Assembly (NCBI RefSeq): GCF_011634775.1
Contig: NZ_JAALXT010000009.1
Coordinates: forward strand, 1 to 64,000
Length of the DNA: 64,000 bases
DNA from: Thalassoroseus pseudoceratinae
GTDB taxonomy: Bacteria > Planctomycetota > Planctomycetia > Planctomycetales > Planctomycetaceae
Reading direction: 5' to 3'
Shown: positions 36,717-46,459 of the stretch, in pieces
Layout of the letters: the number at the start of each line of letters is the position of its first letter
How positions within the stretch are numbered: the stretch's first letter is position 1
Program-made: the position numbers and the translations under genes
Notes under the pieces: model-generated
Database searches by the model: none
Seen by the model: the letters and a program-made list of their open reading frames with translations, nothing else
What the model was told of the DNA's origin: nothing

Positions 36717-39700
36717 TTACGGTTGGCCAATGATTGGCTCAATCATCGTTTTGTATCGCTGTTTTAGCGATGGAAGAGTATGTTGACGAAGTGCTAGCAT
36801 TTCCTTGTTCGAAAGGACTAGCTTTTTCTCCGATATGAGCGTGACCAACGACTTGGCGCGTCGATCAGTTCGTAATAACGCTTCGATCGCCAATTGGCGG
36901 TTTCTTCCCTCAAGGTGAGCGAGAGCACTAGCAAGTAACTCCGTCGCAGTATCGGTGTCGATGTCGGCTAAGCCACTGACGGCACCCATTTGCAATTCGC
37001 GGGAACTGTTCAAGTATTTTTTCAGCTCGACGATCGCATCATCAGGTTCAAGCAGTGCAATCATCCGGAGGGCATCGTAGCGTGTTCCAGAGCGAACTTG
37101 CTCATCGTGGGCCATTTTGACGGCTTTGTCTAAGGCTTCCGGCCAAGCTGCTTTGACAGCTGGCAAGCCTTGCAGAATTTCGTCGATTCGTTGATCGGGC
37201 CAGAGTCCGATTTGCGTGGCTCCATTAATCAGACCACCGCCGATAACGACGGCCTGCCAGTCTTCGAGAGGATGGCCGGCTTTCGGAACGCTGATTTCCA
37301 AGAGATCACGAATCTCGCCACCATCGTTCCGTTTGGCGACCGCGATCGAGACACGCCAAATCCACGGAATTCGACGATACTGTTCCTTCATGTCTTTGGG
37401 ATCGAGATCGGCCGTCAGTATCCCAATGATCGCCGGTCCCATGCCAGGCCTTTGGTCGATCGCTTGCTGACGCCGTTCGACGGATTGCGTCTCGTCCAAC
37501 AGGAACGGTGCGATTTCCGGTGCCCGTCTCGGAAGTGGAGTTTCTGTGATGTCGCTCGCGGCGAAACGTGGAGCTTGACCAACCGGAACGAGACGAATCT
37601 CACGAAGGTCGAACAGGGCCTGCTCAACAGGTTCCGCCGCTCGCATGATGATTGAATGACGCCCTGCGGTGAGAGTCGTGCGTCCAATTTTTGGTTGACG
37701 ATACCGATCCCAACCGCCCGTGCTAGCAACCTTCCCGACAATCGGATTCGGTAGACCGTCCACACGAAATGAATTCCCAGCGGCAGAACCCACGCAGGCG
37801 AAATTCAGATAGACGTCGTACTCGCCCGGCTTTGGCAGGTCGATCTGCCAAACGGCCGAGTCTCCCTGATCGTGCCAGTATCCGATGTTGGAGAAATCCG
37901 TCTCGAAGGTAATGTCTTTCCCACGGATTTCGGCAACGGTTGCGGTGAGTTTTAGTACGCCATCGTCATCAGGACGAACAACCTGAGGCTGATTGCCGGG
38001 CAGACGTTTGGCCGGCTGCTGAAAACTCCCTAAGTAGGCGATTACGTCGCTTAAGTCGTGACTGGACAGGTCTCGTTCCAGGCCTTCCGGCATGAGCGAT
38101 TTTTGCGAAGATTGCATTACCTCGATCTCGTCGCGTGCTATCGAATGCTCTTTGCCGCCGGACTCTCGCAACCGCACACTTGTGGATGACTCGTCGACGA
38201 GGAGTCCAGCAGTGACGCGTCCGTCGGTCGTCGCGATCGTCCATGAAAGATATCGGGCATCGACCTGTTGATTCGGATCAAGTATCGCCGCGAGCAACCA
38301 TGCCGGATCACGAACGGTCAGTGCCTGCAGGTTTGGACCGACTGCGTGTCCATAATCCTCGAGTCGATGACAGGACGCACAATGCTTTCGGAACTTCGTG
38401 CGACCATGCTCGACGTTACCGGGCTTGAGTGATGACAGCATCTCTTTCACAATCTCCGCCCGGTTCGATTGCCCAGACGCCCCCAAAGCCTTTTCGGCTT
38501 GTGATCGTTGTTCGACGGCAATTCGCGAGAGCAGTTTCTCACGGCGGTTGGCATCGAATCGATCAGCGCGGACCGTTCCCGTTTCCAACGCTTTCACCAA
38601 CACTGCGGGACCATTTTTTTGATTCAACATGGTGTCGATGATTGCGAAACGGATGTCATTCCCGAGCGAGGCGTAGGCTCGCATCAGCAATTTCGGCATG
38701 TCTTCCGCACCGGTCGCGACGACCGCGGTCAAGGCGTCTCTCTGCAGTTTGGCTGGGTACCGAGGGGAAAGAAATCGAGCCAAATAAGAGGCCCGTTTGT
38801 TGGCAGAGAATCGGTTGGAGATGCTGCTGGCTTCTACGGCGGATTTCGAAAAACTGCCGAATTGTCGACCGAGCAATTTGAAAGCCGCTTCGTACTTCTC
38901 CGATGTTTCGTTCGTGGCTCTTACAGTGGCCAGAGCATTCTGAAAGAGTTTCTGAATCTGCTCGACCTTGGCGAGTTCTTCCGGCATGTGGTCTTGGGCG
39001 GATCGGCGGTCCGTTGCAGTGAGAACCGTGATCCACAATTCTGCGGCTGTCTTTGTGGGCAGTGGTTCGACAGTGGGGAGATGCTTGGTGAACACGGCGT
39101 GAAGAGTATCAGCATCCCCAAATTGCACAGCGAGCTCGAGGAGTTTCTTCCATGATGCGGAGTCATGGTTCGAGGTGGGCAAGTCCGTGAAGGCTTGTAG
39201 GACCTGTTGAATGTTCTTTGACGAAACAGAATTCAACGCCGCACTGCGGACATAGGTGCTGCTCTCAGCACCGCTCGCCAGACGGGCAATTGCCGCCGAG
39301 AACTCCGGGCTGTGTCCCGCTCCCAAGGAGAAGGCCACCTGGCGCCGCAGCCGCATGTCTTTGTGATCAGCCAACGCAACAACCGCTGTGCGTAGTTCCG
39401 CTGATTCATCGAGGAACTGCTCACTCAGCTCCACCGCGAACCGCTGGACATCGGGCGAACTCGTTCCCAGACCTCGCAGAACATCGTCCGCGGTGAGTTG
39501 GTTTAATCCCTTGAGAACGGAAAGAGCTTGCAGTTGTGCTGCCGGATGTTCTGAATTTTTGATGATCTCGCGAATGCTTGCAGCCGCGTCGGTCGCGTTT
39601 TGCCAGAGAAGTTTTTGGTGGACGAGATCCCGCAGGGTTCCGTTCGATGAGTCCAACCGTTTAGCGAGTTCCGTCGTTGACAATCTCTGAAGATCCGGAA

Positions 39701-42440
39701 GGACGCTGGCAGTTTTGGTTGTGTTATCCGTCGTGGATGCCGTCCCGCGTGGCAAGACGCGATAGATTCGCCCTCGTCCTTGACCGGCATAGACATCGAG
39801 TTCGTCGCGAGTGGACTGCGGAATCCAGCGGGAGTGTTCAATCACAAAGCGATACATATCGACGACCCACAAGGCTCCATCAGGGCCGGTTCGAGCTTGC
39901 ACCGGTCGAAACCAACGATCGTTCGAACTCAGAAATTCGCGATCTTCTTCACTCTCGCCCCGTGTCCCTGAGAAAACCGGATTGCCTTCTCGAAAATCAA
40001 TGCGATGCACCGATTGGTGAACCGGCTCGCAGGTGAAGGCGTCGTTAAGAAATTCTTTCCCCAGCAGTGTGTCGCGATAGATTCCTAACCCACAGGCCGA
40101 TGTTGCTCGGCCCGGTGCTCCGGACAACGCAAACCGAACCAGATTCTCCGGTGGCAGCAGCTGGTGGGCTTCCTCTGCGATTCGGACAACAGGCACCGCC
40201 GCCGGTGACGCCAACGGGTTACGGGCTTGGTACTTTTCATCCGATGGGATCGGTCGCAAGAGAGTGCCGTTGGAGCACCCAAACCAATCTCCCCAGTCGT
40301 TACGACATCGGCCTTGCTGTGTTCGCCCATTGACCGGCTGAATAATTCCCTCGTCCGGTTTGATTCGGAAGTCGCGATTTCGGCAATCGACGGTTTTTCC
40401 AGTCTGTGGGTTCGTAATGAGACCACCGAACAGCCCGGACGCACCGTACACCCAATTATCCAGTCCCAGCCGCAAACTATTGACTCTCGCCTGAGCATTG
40501 CGGACTTCGAAGCCGGTGAACAGTTGCGTGACTTTGTCGGCTTGGCCGTCGCCGTTTGTGTCTTGAGCGTAGAGAATGTCGGGAGCATCGCAAATCAACA
40601 CGCCTTCCCGCCAGACTTTCACATCGGTCGGGAAGCGGAGTCCATCGACGAACGTTTTGGCGACCTCGAAGAAACCGTCGCCATCGGCGTCGCGAAGACG
40701 ACGAATCCGACCTTGCTGTTGGAAGTTTTCATACACATCGCGACCGTAGTCGTTCATCTCAGCCACCCACAGGCTGCCATCGGGTCCGAAATCAATGGCG
40801 ACCGGATCGGAAATGGCTGGTTCAGCGGCCGCCAGTACCACTTGCAAATCCGCGGCGACTTGCATGGTTTTCAGCGATTCTTCCGGCGACTTCGGTGCGA
40901 TCCCGCGTGTACCGGCTGCGACCGAGAACGATCTTGGAATCTGACGGTGAACTTCTTCGACAATCTGATCTTCCAACCCAGCTTTCAATGTGTTCGGCAA
41001 TGCAAAGTATGGGACTTCGCCACCACCACCATAACCGCCCTCTTCGAGCAAACGCTCGGACGGAATGTAACAACAAAAGTCGTTGCTATACGTGTTCAGC
41101 CAGAACCGATCGTGATCGAACTCGCTCTTGAGCCGTTTCGCATAATCAACGCACACCTCACCTGCGAGAAAGGTCATACAAAAGCTGTCGCCAAACGTCC
41201 AAGTTTGGATGGGGTAATCAATTTCCGTGAGTAAAGACTCGCCCCGATCCAGCCGTTGTAACTGCGTTTGGGCGTTGTAACGGTCTGTCGGACGCCCCTT
41301 CTGCGTTTGGGCAACGAGTTCCTCTCGTGTTGGCGGCGGATTCAGAGGGAGTTTGATCCGGCGATAGACCGCCGTTGCAGGACCGGAGATGCGGGTCAAC
41401 TTGCCAGAGAGTAGCCGTTCCACTTCCGTTGCGATCTCGACCCCTTGGCCTTCCGCAACCTGCACGTTATCGCCGGTGACGCCCGAGATCGGATTTTGAT
41501 CCGAACCGGCTCCAATGGAAACCATCGCAACGCAATCGGGAAATCGTCGTTCGATCATGGCCGCCGCGTAACCGGCCCAATCCCCGCTGATCTGATTGAA
41601 CGATAACGTCACACAATGGCAGGCGTACGAAACGTAGATCGCCCGCGGCTGGCCGGACTTCAGATCACGCACAACCAACATCGGTAAGTCATGGTCGGTT
41701 GGCCCGCCAACGGTTCGGCGATTTTTGGCGAAATGCGCACTTCCGGTTGCCCGTTCCAAGTGGGCCGGTCGCATGGAATCCAAAGCTTGCCGAGCCGCTT
41801 TAGTGATCGAATTCGTTAATTCCTTAGTGTACCGATCAATGTGTTTTTGGTGGCTTTCAGGAATCGCTTGGCTGAAAATGTTATCACATGCGCCATTGAC
41901 TTTCGGCGTGCAATGGGAATGGGTGAACGTAATCACCAAGTTCTCGGCGGGTACCCCGTGAGACTTCTTCAACTCTTGTGCGACTCGGTCACGCATCGAC
42001 TGCCGAATACCGAGACTATCCAATGTAACCAAGACCAATGGCGATTTGGCAGAAGGCGAGTCCGAATGCTCGGCGATCGCCAACGCTTTGGCATAAATCG
42101 GCTGAGAGACGCCTTCGGACTCCTCCCGACGATTGCCAAATCCGTTGAGTCGAATCGGGTACGTGGGAGTGATATCGACCGCGGAAACGCCGACATCATA
42201 AACGTCGCCCCCGACGGCCGGTCGGCACGCGATCAGCAGAATCGGTATCGCGAGACAGATGAAACGCCAATCAAACCGATTGCGATTTCCTGTCTCATCG
42301 AGAGGAATTTGGCTTTGTCTTCTTCTGACAGGTTGCATTCGCGTCACGTTCACAGTCTCAACTCGCATGGTGCGTGATTCAGTCCGACGTCGCCGTCGAG
42401 CGCGACGACGCATAAGTGGCAATTCCGCCCCCAAGGGCAT
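36717..42440 (-). CDS. Giant fusion: neutral-ceramidase-like domain, PVC-type dehydrogenase, HEAT repeats, cytochrome c, carbohydrate-binding-like domain
   Basis: A 1,907-residue exported protein. A basic N-terminus precedes a signal segment at about residues 60-77 that ends in LLIAC and might be a lipobox. About 80-510: neutral/alkaline ceramidase-like N-domain with FTHSHCTPK near 171. About 533-893: PVC-type membrane-bound dehydrogenase/beta-propeller (DPVAIDFGPDGSLWVAEMND). About 900-1330: HEAT-like repeats. Residues 1354-1358: haem site CASCH followed by the PVC haem-binding region. About 1500-1623: a beta-sandwich resembling CBM6-type modules. The rest is helical repeats. The ATG at 42440 has GGAGAA upstream; other ATGs at 42413 and 42368 are possible. 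I infer a periplasmic redox and lipid- or glycan-degrading enzyme. Confidence 0.85.
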   Translation of the reverse strand: MPLGAELPLMRRRARRRRRTESRTMRVETVNVTRMQPVRRRQSQIPLDETGNRNRFDWRFICLAIPILLIACRPAVGGDVYDVGVSAVDITPTYPIRLNGFGNRREESEGVSQPIYAKALAIAEHSDSPSAKSPLVLVTLDSLGIRQSMRDRVAQELKKSHGVPAENLVITFTHSHCTPKVNGACDNIFSQAIPESHQKHIDRYTKELTNSITKAARQALDSMRPAHLERATGSAHFAKNRRTVGGPTDHDLPMLVVRDLKSGQPRAIYVSYACHCVTLSFNQISGDWAGYAAAMIERRFPDCVAMVSIGAGSDQNPISGVTGDNVQVAEGQGVEIATEVERLLSGKLTRISGPATAVYRRIKLPLNPPPTREELVAQTQKGRPTDRYNAQTQLQRLDRGESLLTEIDYPIQTWTFGDSFCMTFLAGEVCVDYAKRLKSEFDHDRFWLNTYSNDFCCYIPSERLLEEGGYGGGGEVPYFALPNTLKAGLEDQIVEEVHRQIPRSFSVAAGTRGIAPKSPEESLKTMQVAADLQVVLAAAEPAISDPVAIDFGPDGSLWVAEMNDYGRDVYENFQQQGRIRRLRDADGDGFFEVAKTFVDGLRFPTDVKVWREGVLICDAPDILYAQDTNGDGQADKVTQLFTGFEVRNAQARVNSLRLGLDNWVYGASGLFGGLITNPQTGKTVDCRNRDFRIKPDEGIIQPVNGRTQQGRCRNDWGDWFGCSNGTLLRPIPSDEKYQARNPLASPAAVPVVRIAEEAHQLLPPENLVRFALSGAPGRATSACGLGIYRDTLLGKEFLNDAFTCEPVHQSVHRIDFREGNPVFSGTRGESEEDREFLSSNDRWFRPVQARTGPDGALWVVDMYRFVIEHSRWIPQSTRDELDVYAGQGRGRIYRVLPRGTASTTDNTTKTASVLPDLQRLSTTELAKRLDSSNGTLRDLVHQKLLWQNATDAAASIREIIKNSEHPAAQLQALSVLKGLNQLTADDVLRGLGTSSPDVQRFAVELSEQFLDESAELRTAVVALADHKDMRLRRQVAFSLGAGHSPEFSAAIARLASGAESSTYVRSAALNSVSSKNIQQVLQAFTDLPTSNHDSASWKKLLELAVQFGDADTLHAVFTKHLPTVEPLPTKTAAELWITVLTATDRRSAQDHMPEELAKVEQIQKLFQNALATVRATNETSEKYEAAFKLLGRQFGSFSKSAVEASSISNRFSANKRASYLARFLSPRYPAKLQRDALTAVVATGAEDMPKLLMRAYASLGNDIRFAIIDTMLNQKNGPAVLVKALETGTVRADRFDANRREKLLSRIAVEQRSQAEKALGASGQSNRAEIVKEMLSSLKPGNVEHGRTKFRKHCASCHRLEDYGHAVGPNLQALTVRDPAWLLAAILDPNQQVDARYLSWTIATTDGRVTAGLLVDESSTSVRLRESGGKEHSIARDEIEVMQSSQKSLMPEGLERDLSSHDLSDVIAYLGSFQQPAKRLPGNQPQVVRPDDDGVLKLTATVAEIRGKDITFETDFSNIGYWHDQGDSAVWQIDLPKPGEYDVYLNFACVGSAAGNSFRVDGLPNPIVGKVASTGGWDRYRQPKIGRTTLTAGRHSIIMRAAEPVEQALFDLREIRLVPVGQAPRFAASDITETPLPRRAPEIAPFLLDETQSVERRQQAIDQRPGMGPAIIGILTADLDPKDMKEQYRRIPWIWRVSIAVAKRNDGGEIRDLLEISVPKAGHPLEDWQAVVIGGGLINGATQIGLWPDQRIDEILQGLPAVKAAWPEALDKAVKMAHDEQVRSGTRYDALRMIALLEPDDAIVELKKYLNSSRELQMGAVSGLADIDTDTATELLASALAHLEGRNRQLAIEALLRTDRRAKSLVTLISEKKLVLSNKEMLALRQHTLPSLKQRYKTMIEPIIGQP

Positions 42441-42550
42441 GCACCGTCGGATTCTCCACGAATGGCGAGGGAATGTAAACAATCACAAGCGAGTTTTGAT
42501 ATGTGAACATTGTGGACACACGAGCCGTGTGCGATCAGGAACTCTTTGGC

Positions 42551-44173
42551 TTATGGAATTGCCGATTGAACCTGCTCGAGAATTTGATTCTTGACCTCAG
42601 GATTCGTGACAATTCGACCGACCAATTCCTGAGGCCGATGAGCCAACTCGGGGCGGAGCTTCTTGGCTTGTCGCATCGCCGTTCCCGCGGATTCTTTTTC
42701 CCCGGCATCAGCTAGGGCAACTGAACGCAGCATTGGATCCCAAAAGCAATCAGGCAGCGTGAATTGCTCGGATGTCGCAATCGCGTCTTGTGATCGTCCC
42801 GACCCCATTTGACCGATGGCTGCCCCCCATTTGATCCAACCGGGAAGTGCCGGATTGCGTTCGACGGCCTCGTTGATGAGTGGTTGTCCTTGCTCGCCTT
42901 GATCGAGAGCGTTCAGCAAGGCACCGGCTGCCCCCAATTCGAACGACGAACCGCTCGCATTGTCGATGGCCCGTTCGGTGGCCGCCACGCCTTCCTCTTG
43001 TTGCCCGTGCATCAGGTGATACAGCCCCGCGTTCCAATGAGCAAACGCGCATGTCGGGTCGGCTTTGAGAGCGTTCTCAATACAGTGGTGGGCTTGTTGA
43101 GAGGCATCGCGTGCTTTGGTTTTTGCGAGCATCGATACGCCATTGAGATGCAGCGTCGCCAAGGCTCCCCACGCCATGGAAAAATCGGGAAACGCTTTCA
43201 CAATTTTCGTCAGGGCGTTCAGAACGCGATCGTAACCGACATCGCCCAGGTGCGTTTCGTATTCGAAGAATCGAAATAGTGTTTCAATCGCCGTTGCACT
43301 CTCAAGGGGTGTGTTCAGCGAGGCGGATCGGATTGCTCGCGACAGTACTCCAAAAAGATCGCCCAGCAAGAGTGCTGTCCCAGACGCTAACTGATCCAGA
43401 CTCTCTTGAAGATTGTTGCCTTGTCGGAAGTCGAAGGAATCCGCCCAAATGACGACTCCCCGATCACTCCGTACGAACTGAAGTGTGACGCGAATCTCGG
43501 ATGCGATTTCGCGGATCGTACCGGTCAAGAAAAAGTCAGCTTTGAGACGCGCAGCGAGACGGACGGGATTGGATTCATTCGTCCGAACACTCCGGGCCGC
43601 CAGGTAGTCAACGACTTGAATCCAGGAAAACCGACTCAGATTGACGCACAGATCTTGAGCCAGACCGTCTGCCAAGGTTCGCAACTGATCAACGCAACCA
43701 AACGCGGCGAATGGAAGAATCGCAACGACGGGACGCCCCAGTGGATCACTCGCCGATGTTTGGAGCGTCCAAGAATTCTCGCGGGCTGTTTCAACAGTTG
43801 ATTCCTGACGATCGTTGTCGCAAAATTTCGGCCGATACCCGCCCTTGGGAACGCTGATTGTCACAGGGCTTTCGCCGTCTTGTTTGGCGTAGTAACGATC
43901 CAAAGCCCTGCGGAGTTTACCCGCAACAACTCGGACAACGGGATCAAGCCGGGAATCGAAATCGCCGCCACGCCCTAACGCGTTGAGGGCAATGGTTCGC
44001 TCTTTGAGATGTTCGCCGTTCCCCGCGAGTGTCTCTTCCACGATAAATCGCAGGAAACGGGTCATGTGTTGGGAGGCCAAGAAATCTTCGGAGGCCAGCA
44101 CACGTTTCAATTCCGCTTGAATGGCTTCCGATCGATCGTTCAGACTGGATTCACGAGGCATTGCCGATGTCAT
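42551..44173 (-). CDS. TolB-like/TPR signalling-type protein
   Basis: A 540-residue soluble protein. About residues 12-115 form the domain often found ahead of TolB-like or adenylate-cyclase-like sequences in acidobacteria and planctomycetes (LASQHMTRFLRFIVEETLAG, then DPVVRVVAGKLRRALDRYY). About 150-260 resemble the TolB N-domain/FlgO fold (VAILPFAAF, FFLTGTIREIASEI). The remainder, from about 300, is TPR-like (ALKADPTCAFAHWNAGLYH). The function is unknown. In related proteins the TPR and TolB parts follow a signalling output domain. It lies 110 bases upstream of the giant fusion on the same strand and may affect it. Confidence 0.8.
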   Translation of the reverse strand: MTSAMPRESSLNDRSEAIQAELKRVLASEDFLASQHMTRFLRFIVEETLAGNGEHLKERTIALNALGRGGDFDSRLDPVVRVVAGKLRRALDRYYAKQDGESPVTISVPKGGYRPKFCDNDRQESTVETARENSWTLQTSASDPLGRPVVAILPFAAFGCVDQLRTLADGLAQDLCVNLSRFSWIQVVDYLAARSVRTNESNPVRLAARLKADFFLTGTIREIASEIRVTLQFVRSDRGVVIWADSFDFRQGNNLQESLDQLASGTALLLGDLFGVLSRAIRSASLNTPLESATAIETLFRFFEYETHLGDVGYDRVLNALTKIVKAFPDFSMAWGALATLHLNGVSMLAKTKARDASQQAHHCIENALKADPTCAFAHWNAGLYHLMHGQQEEGVAATERAIDNASGSSFELGAAGALLNALDQGEQGQPLINEAVERNPALPGWIKWGAAIGQMGSGRSQDAIATSEQFTLPDCFWDPMLRSVALADAGEKESAGTAMRQAKKLRPELAHRPQELVGRIVTNPEVKNQILEQVQSAIP

Positions 44174-44255
44174 TCATTCGAAGTGCATTTGCCGAGATCT
44201 CCAATGCAAAAAACCGGTTAATTTCCAGCCCGCTTAACCGTAAATTACTTTTGCA

Positions 44256-44588
44256 ATGGGGTCTGGCATTGTAACCTCGACAGCCGACTCGTCAAAGAAG
44301 TCGCGGCGATACCTTTCACATTTCTGTTCCAGAGTTCTTGTGATTGACAAGCAAGTTTTAGCAAGGTTGGGACAAAGTCTGGAGTCCCAATTGCCTGATG
44401 CAACCAAACGCATCAACCGCCACCTATCTGAAGAACTATTGAACGACATGTGTCGCGAGTACATTGAGTGCGTTCACGCTCGCGAACACTGGCTGGATTT
44501 TCAATCGGTCACCAACACTCGCATTCGGGAGTATGAGCAACTGTTGGCGGAACTGCGGGCAGAAATATTGGCGTACTTGCAACGGTGA
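44256..44588 (+). CDS. Short hypothetical protein
   Basis: A 110-residue predicted soluble, mostly helical protein with Glu/Arg/Leu-rich C-terminus (EHWLDFQSVTNTRIREYEQL). I do not recognise it. It reads from an ATG at 44256 without a clear ribosome-binding site, lies between the divergent TolB/TPR gene and the first sulfatase, and may or may not be a real gene. If it is not real, the interval 44174-44718 is a 545-base intergenic region. Confidence 0.4.
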   Translation: MGSGIVTSTADSSKKSRRYLSHFCSRVLVIDKQVLARLGQSLESQLPDATKRINRHLSEELLNDMCREYIECVHAREHWLDFQSVTNTRIREYEQLLAELRAEILAYLQR

Positions 44589-44718
44589 AGTGCGTTAATC
44601 CGAAAAACAATTCCAAGGAGGAATCGGTGTTCTAGCCCAATCAAATTTGAAACCTGGCGAAAACTGATGATTGAATTGATGACTCAACTCGAAACCGCTC
44701 AGCCAAAAAGGTAACACT

Positions 44719-46299
44719 ATGTTGACGGACGTTTCCCGATGGGCACTCTGCGGCGTATTGGTTCTTGGACTTGTCAGCCTATTCGAGATGGAGCCAGTTG
44801 TCTCGGCCCAAGAGAAACCGAATATTCTTGTGATCTGGGGCGACGACGTTGGCATTCCTAACATTAGCGCTTATTCGCGGGGCATGCTGGGTTACAAGAC
44901 GCCCAACATCGACCGTATCGCGAAGGAGGGAATGTTATTCACGGACTCTTACGCCCAGCAGAGTTGCACCGCGGGCCGTGCGAGTTTCATTCTCGGTCAG
45001 GAACCGTTTCGCACGGGACTATTAACGATCGGCATGCCCGGCGACGATCACGGGATCACCGAATGGATGCCGACGATTGCAGATGTCTTGAAAAGTCAGG
45101 GCTATGCGACGGGGCAATTCGGAAAGAATCACCTCGGTGACCAGGACAAGCACTTGCCGACCAATCACGGGTTCGACGAATTCTATGGCAACCTCTATCA
45201 CCTGAATGCCGAGGAAGAGCCGGAAGGCTATTTCTATCCGAAAGATCCAAAGTTCCGCGAGAAGTACGGGCCACGGGGTGTGATTAAAGCAGTCGTTGAT
45301 GGGAAGATCGAAGATACCGGCCCACTCACGAAGAAACGGATGGAAACAATTGACGAAGAATTTCTCACGGCTGGGAAGGACTTCATTCAACGGCAAGTCA
45401 AAGCCAAGAAGCCTTTCTTCATGTGGTTCAACTCAACACGGATGCACGTCTTTACGCATCTGAAGAAAGAATCCTACGGCGTCACAGGCAAAGGAATTCA
45501 TGCAGACGGGATGGTTGAACACGACGGACATGTGGGGCAGTTGCTCGACTTGCTTGATGAACTCGAGATTGCTGACAACACCATCGTTGTCTATTCCACT
45601 GATAACGGCCCCGAGTTCGCAATGTGGCCGGACAGTGCTGTCACACCATTCGCTAGCGAAAAAGGCACCACATGGGAAGGCGGTTTCCGCGTCCCTATGA
45701 TGGTCCGCTGGCCAGGTGTCATTGAACCAGATTCCGTGTCGAACGATATCATTTCAAGCATGGACTGGTTCCCCACACTGTGTGCCGCCGCAGGCGTCGG
45801 CGATGTGAAGAAACAATTGGCAGAGGGAGCCAAGTTCAACGACAAAGATTTTAAAGTTCATCTAGACGGTTATAATTTCGTGCCGTACTTCAAGGGTGAA
45901 GTGGAGAAAGGTCCGCGAGACCGTATGCTGTATTTCGATCAAGGCGGCAACCTTAACGCAGTCCGTTGGAACGACTGGAAGGTAAGTTTTGCGGTTCAGG
46001 AAGGTAATATTGCCTTCGGTTCCCGTAAGGTGACACCGTGGGCTAGCATCACCAATCTCCGTATGGACCCCTACGAGCGGGCAGCGCATGATGGCGGTAA
46101 ATATGTCGATTGGTACGCGCGTCAAATGTGGCTGCTCGTGCCGATTCAAGGCGTCATCAAAGACTTCTTTGCAGACTTCAAAGACTACCCATACCAAACG
46201 GGTTCCTCCTTGAACGCCGGTAACATCAACTATGGGCTTCTCCGCCAGAAAGATGCACTACAACGATTGAAGGAACTGGAAAAACTAAAGCCGCGTTAG
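44719..46299 (+). CDS. Secreted type I (FGly) sulfatase, arylsulfatase-like
   Basis: A 526-residue sulfatase with a signal peptide (about residues 1-32). The FGly site Cys83 is in SCTAGR, the C-x-A-x-R form of the type I motif, so it needs a formylglycine-generating enzyme. None is encoded in the window. Upstream metal ligands lie in WGDDVG, and other active-site segments include YATGQFGKNHLGD and STDNGPEF. It removes sulfate groups from sulfated glycans or aryl substrates in the periplasm. Sulfatases are abundant in marine planctomycetes. The second sulfatase 1.2 kb downstream is a close relative. AAGG precedes the ATG. Confidence 0.92.
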   Translation: MLTDVSRWALCGVLVLGLVSLFEMEPVVSAQEKPNILVIWGDDVGIPNISAYSRGMLGYKTPNIDRIAKEGMLFTDSYAQQSCTAGRASFILGQEPFRTGLLTIGMPGDDHGITEWMPTIADVLKSQGYATGQFGKNHLGDQDKHLPTNHGFDEFYGNLYHLNAEEEPEGYFYPKDPKFREKYGPRGVIKAVVDGKIEDTGPLTKKRMETIDEEFLTAGKDFIQRQVKAKKPFFMWFNSTRMHVFTHLKKESYGVTGKGIHADGMVEHDGHVGQLLDLLDELEIADNTIVVYSTDNGPEFAMWPDSAVTPFASEKGTTWEGGFRVPMMVRWPGVIEPDSVSNDIISSMDWFPTLCAAAGVGDVKKQLAEGAKFNDKDFKVHLDGYNFVPYFKGEVEKGPRDRMLYFDQGGNLNAVRWNDWKVSFAVQEGNIAFGSRKVTPWASITNLRMDPYERAAHDGGKYVDWYARQMWLLVPIQGVIKDFFADFKDYPYQTGSSLNAGNINYGLLRQKDALQRLKELEKLKPR

Positions 46300-46359
46300 A
46301 CCTATGTGGCTGAGTATCCTGCCCCTAGTTTTTGATCATCGGATTTGCGCAACTGATTT

Positions 46360-46394
46360 CATTCGCTCTCGGAGCATTGCTCTGAGAGCGAATG
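46360..46394. terminator. Long near-perfect hairpin between sulfatase 1 and the PPK2 gene
   Basis: Arms CATTCGCTCTCGGAGC (46360-46375) and GCTCTGAGAGCGAATG (46379-46394), 16 bases each with one mismatch, and a 3-base ATT loop. No T-tract follows. Probably the terminator or 3'-end stabiliser of sulfatase 1, less likely a protein-binding palindrome. Confidence 0.6.
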
Positions 46395-46459
46395 AACCTC
46401 AATCTATCGTCGTACTATTTACGTCCAGCTACGCTTAACAATTTATTGAGACTACACCA

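Noticed and set aside
44174-44718. Extra genes between the TolB/TPR gene and sulfatase 1
   Set aside because: Only the 44256 frame is long enough to consider, and it lacks a ribosome-binding site. It is kept as a low-confidence hypothetical rather than asserted.
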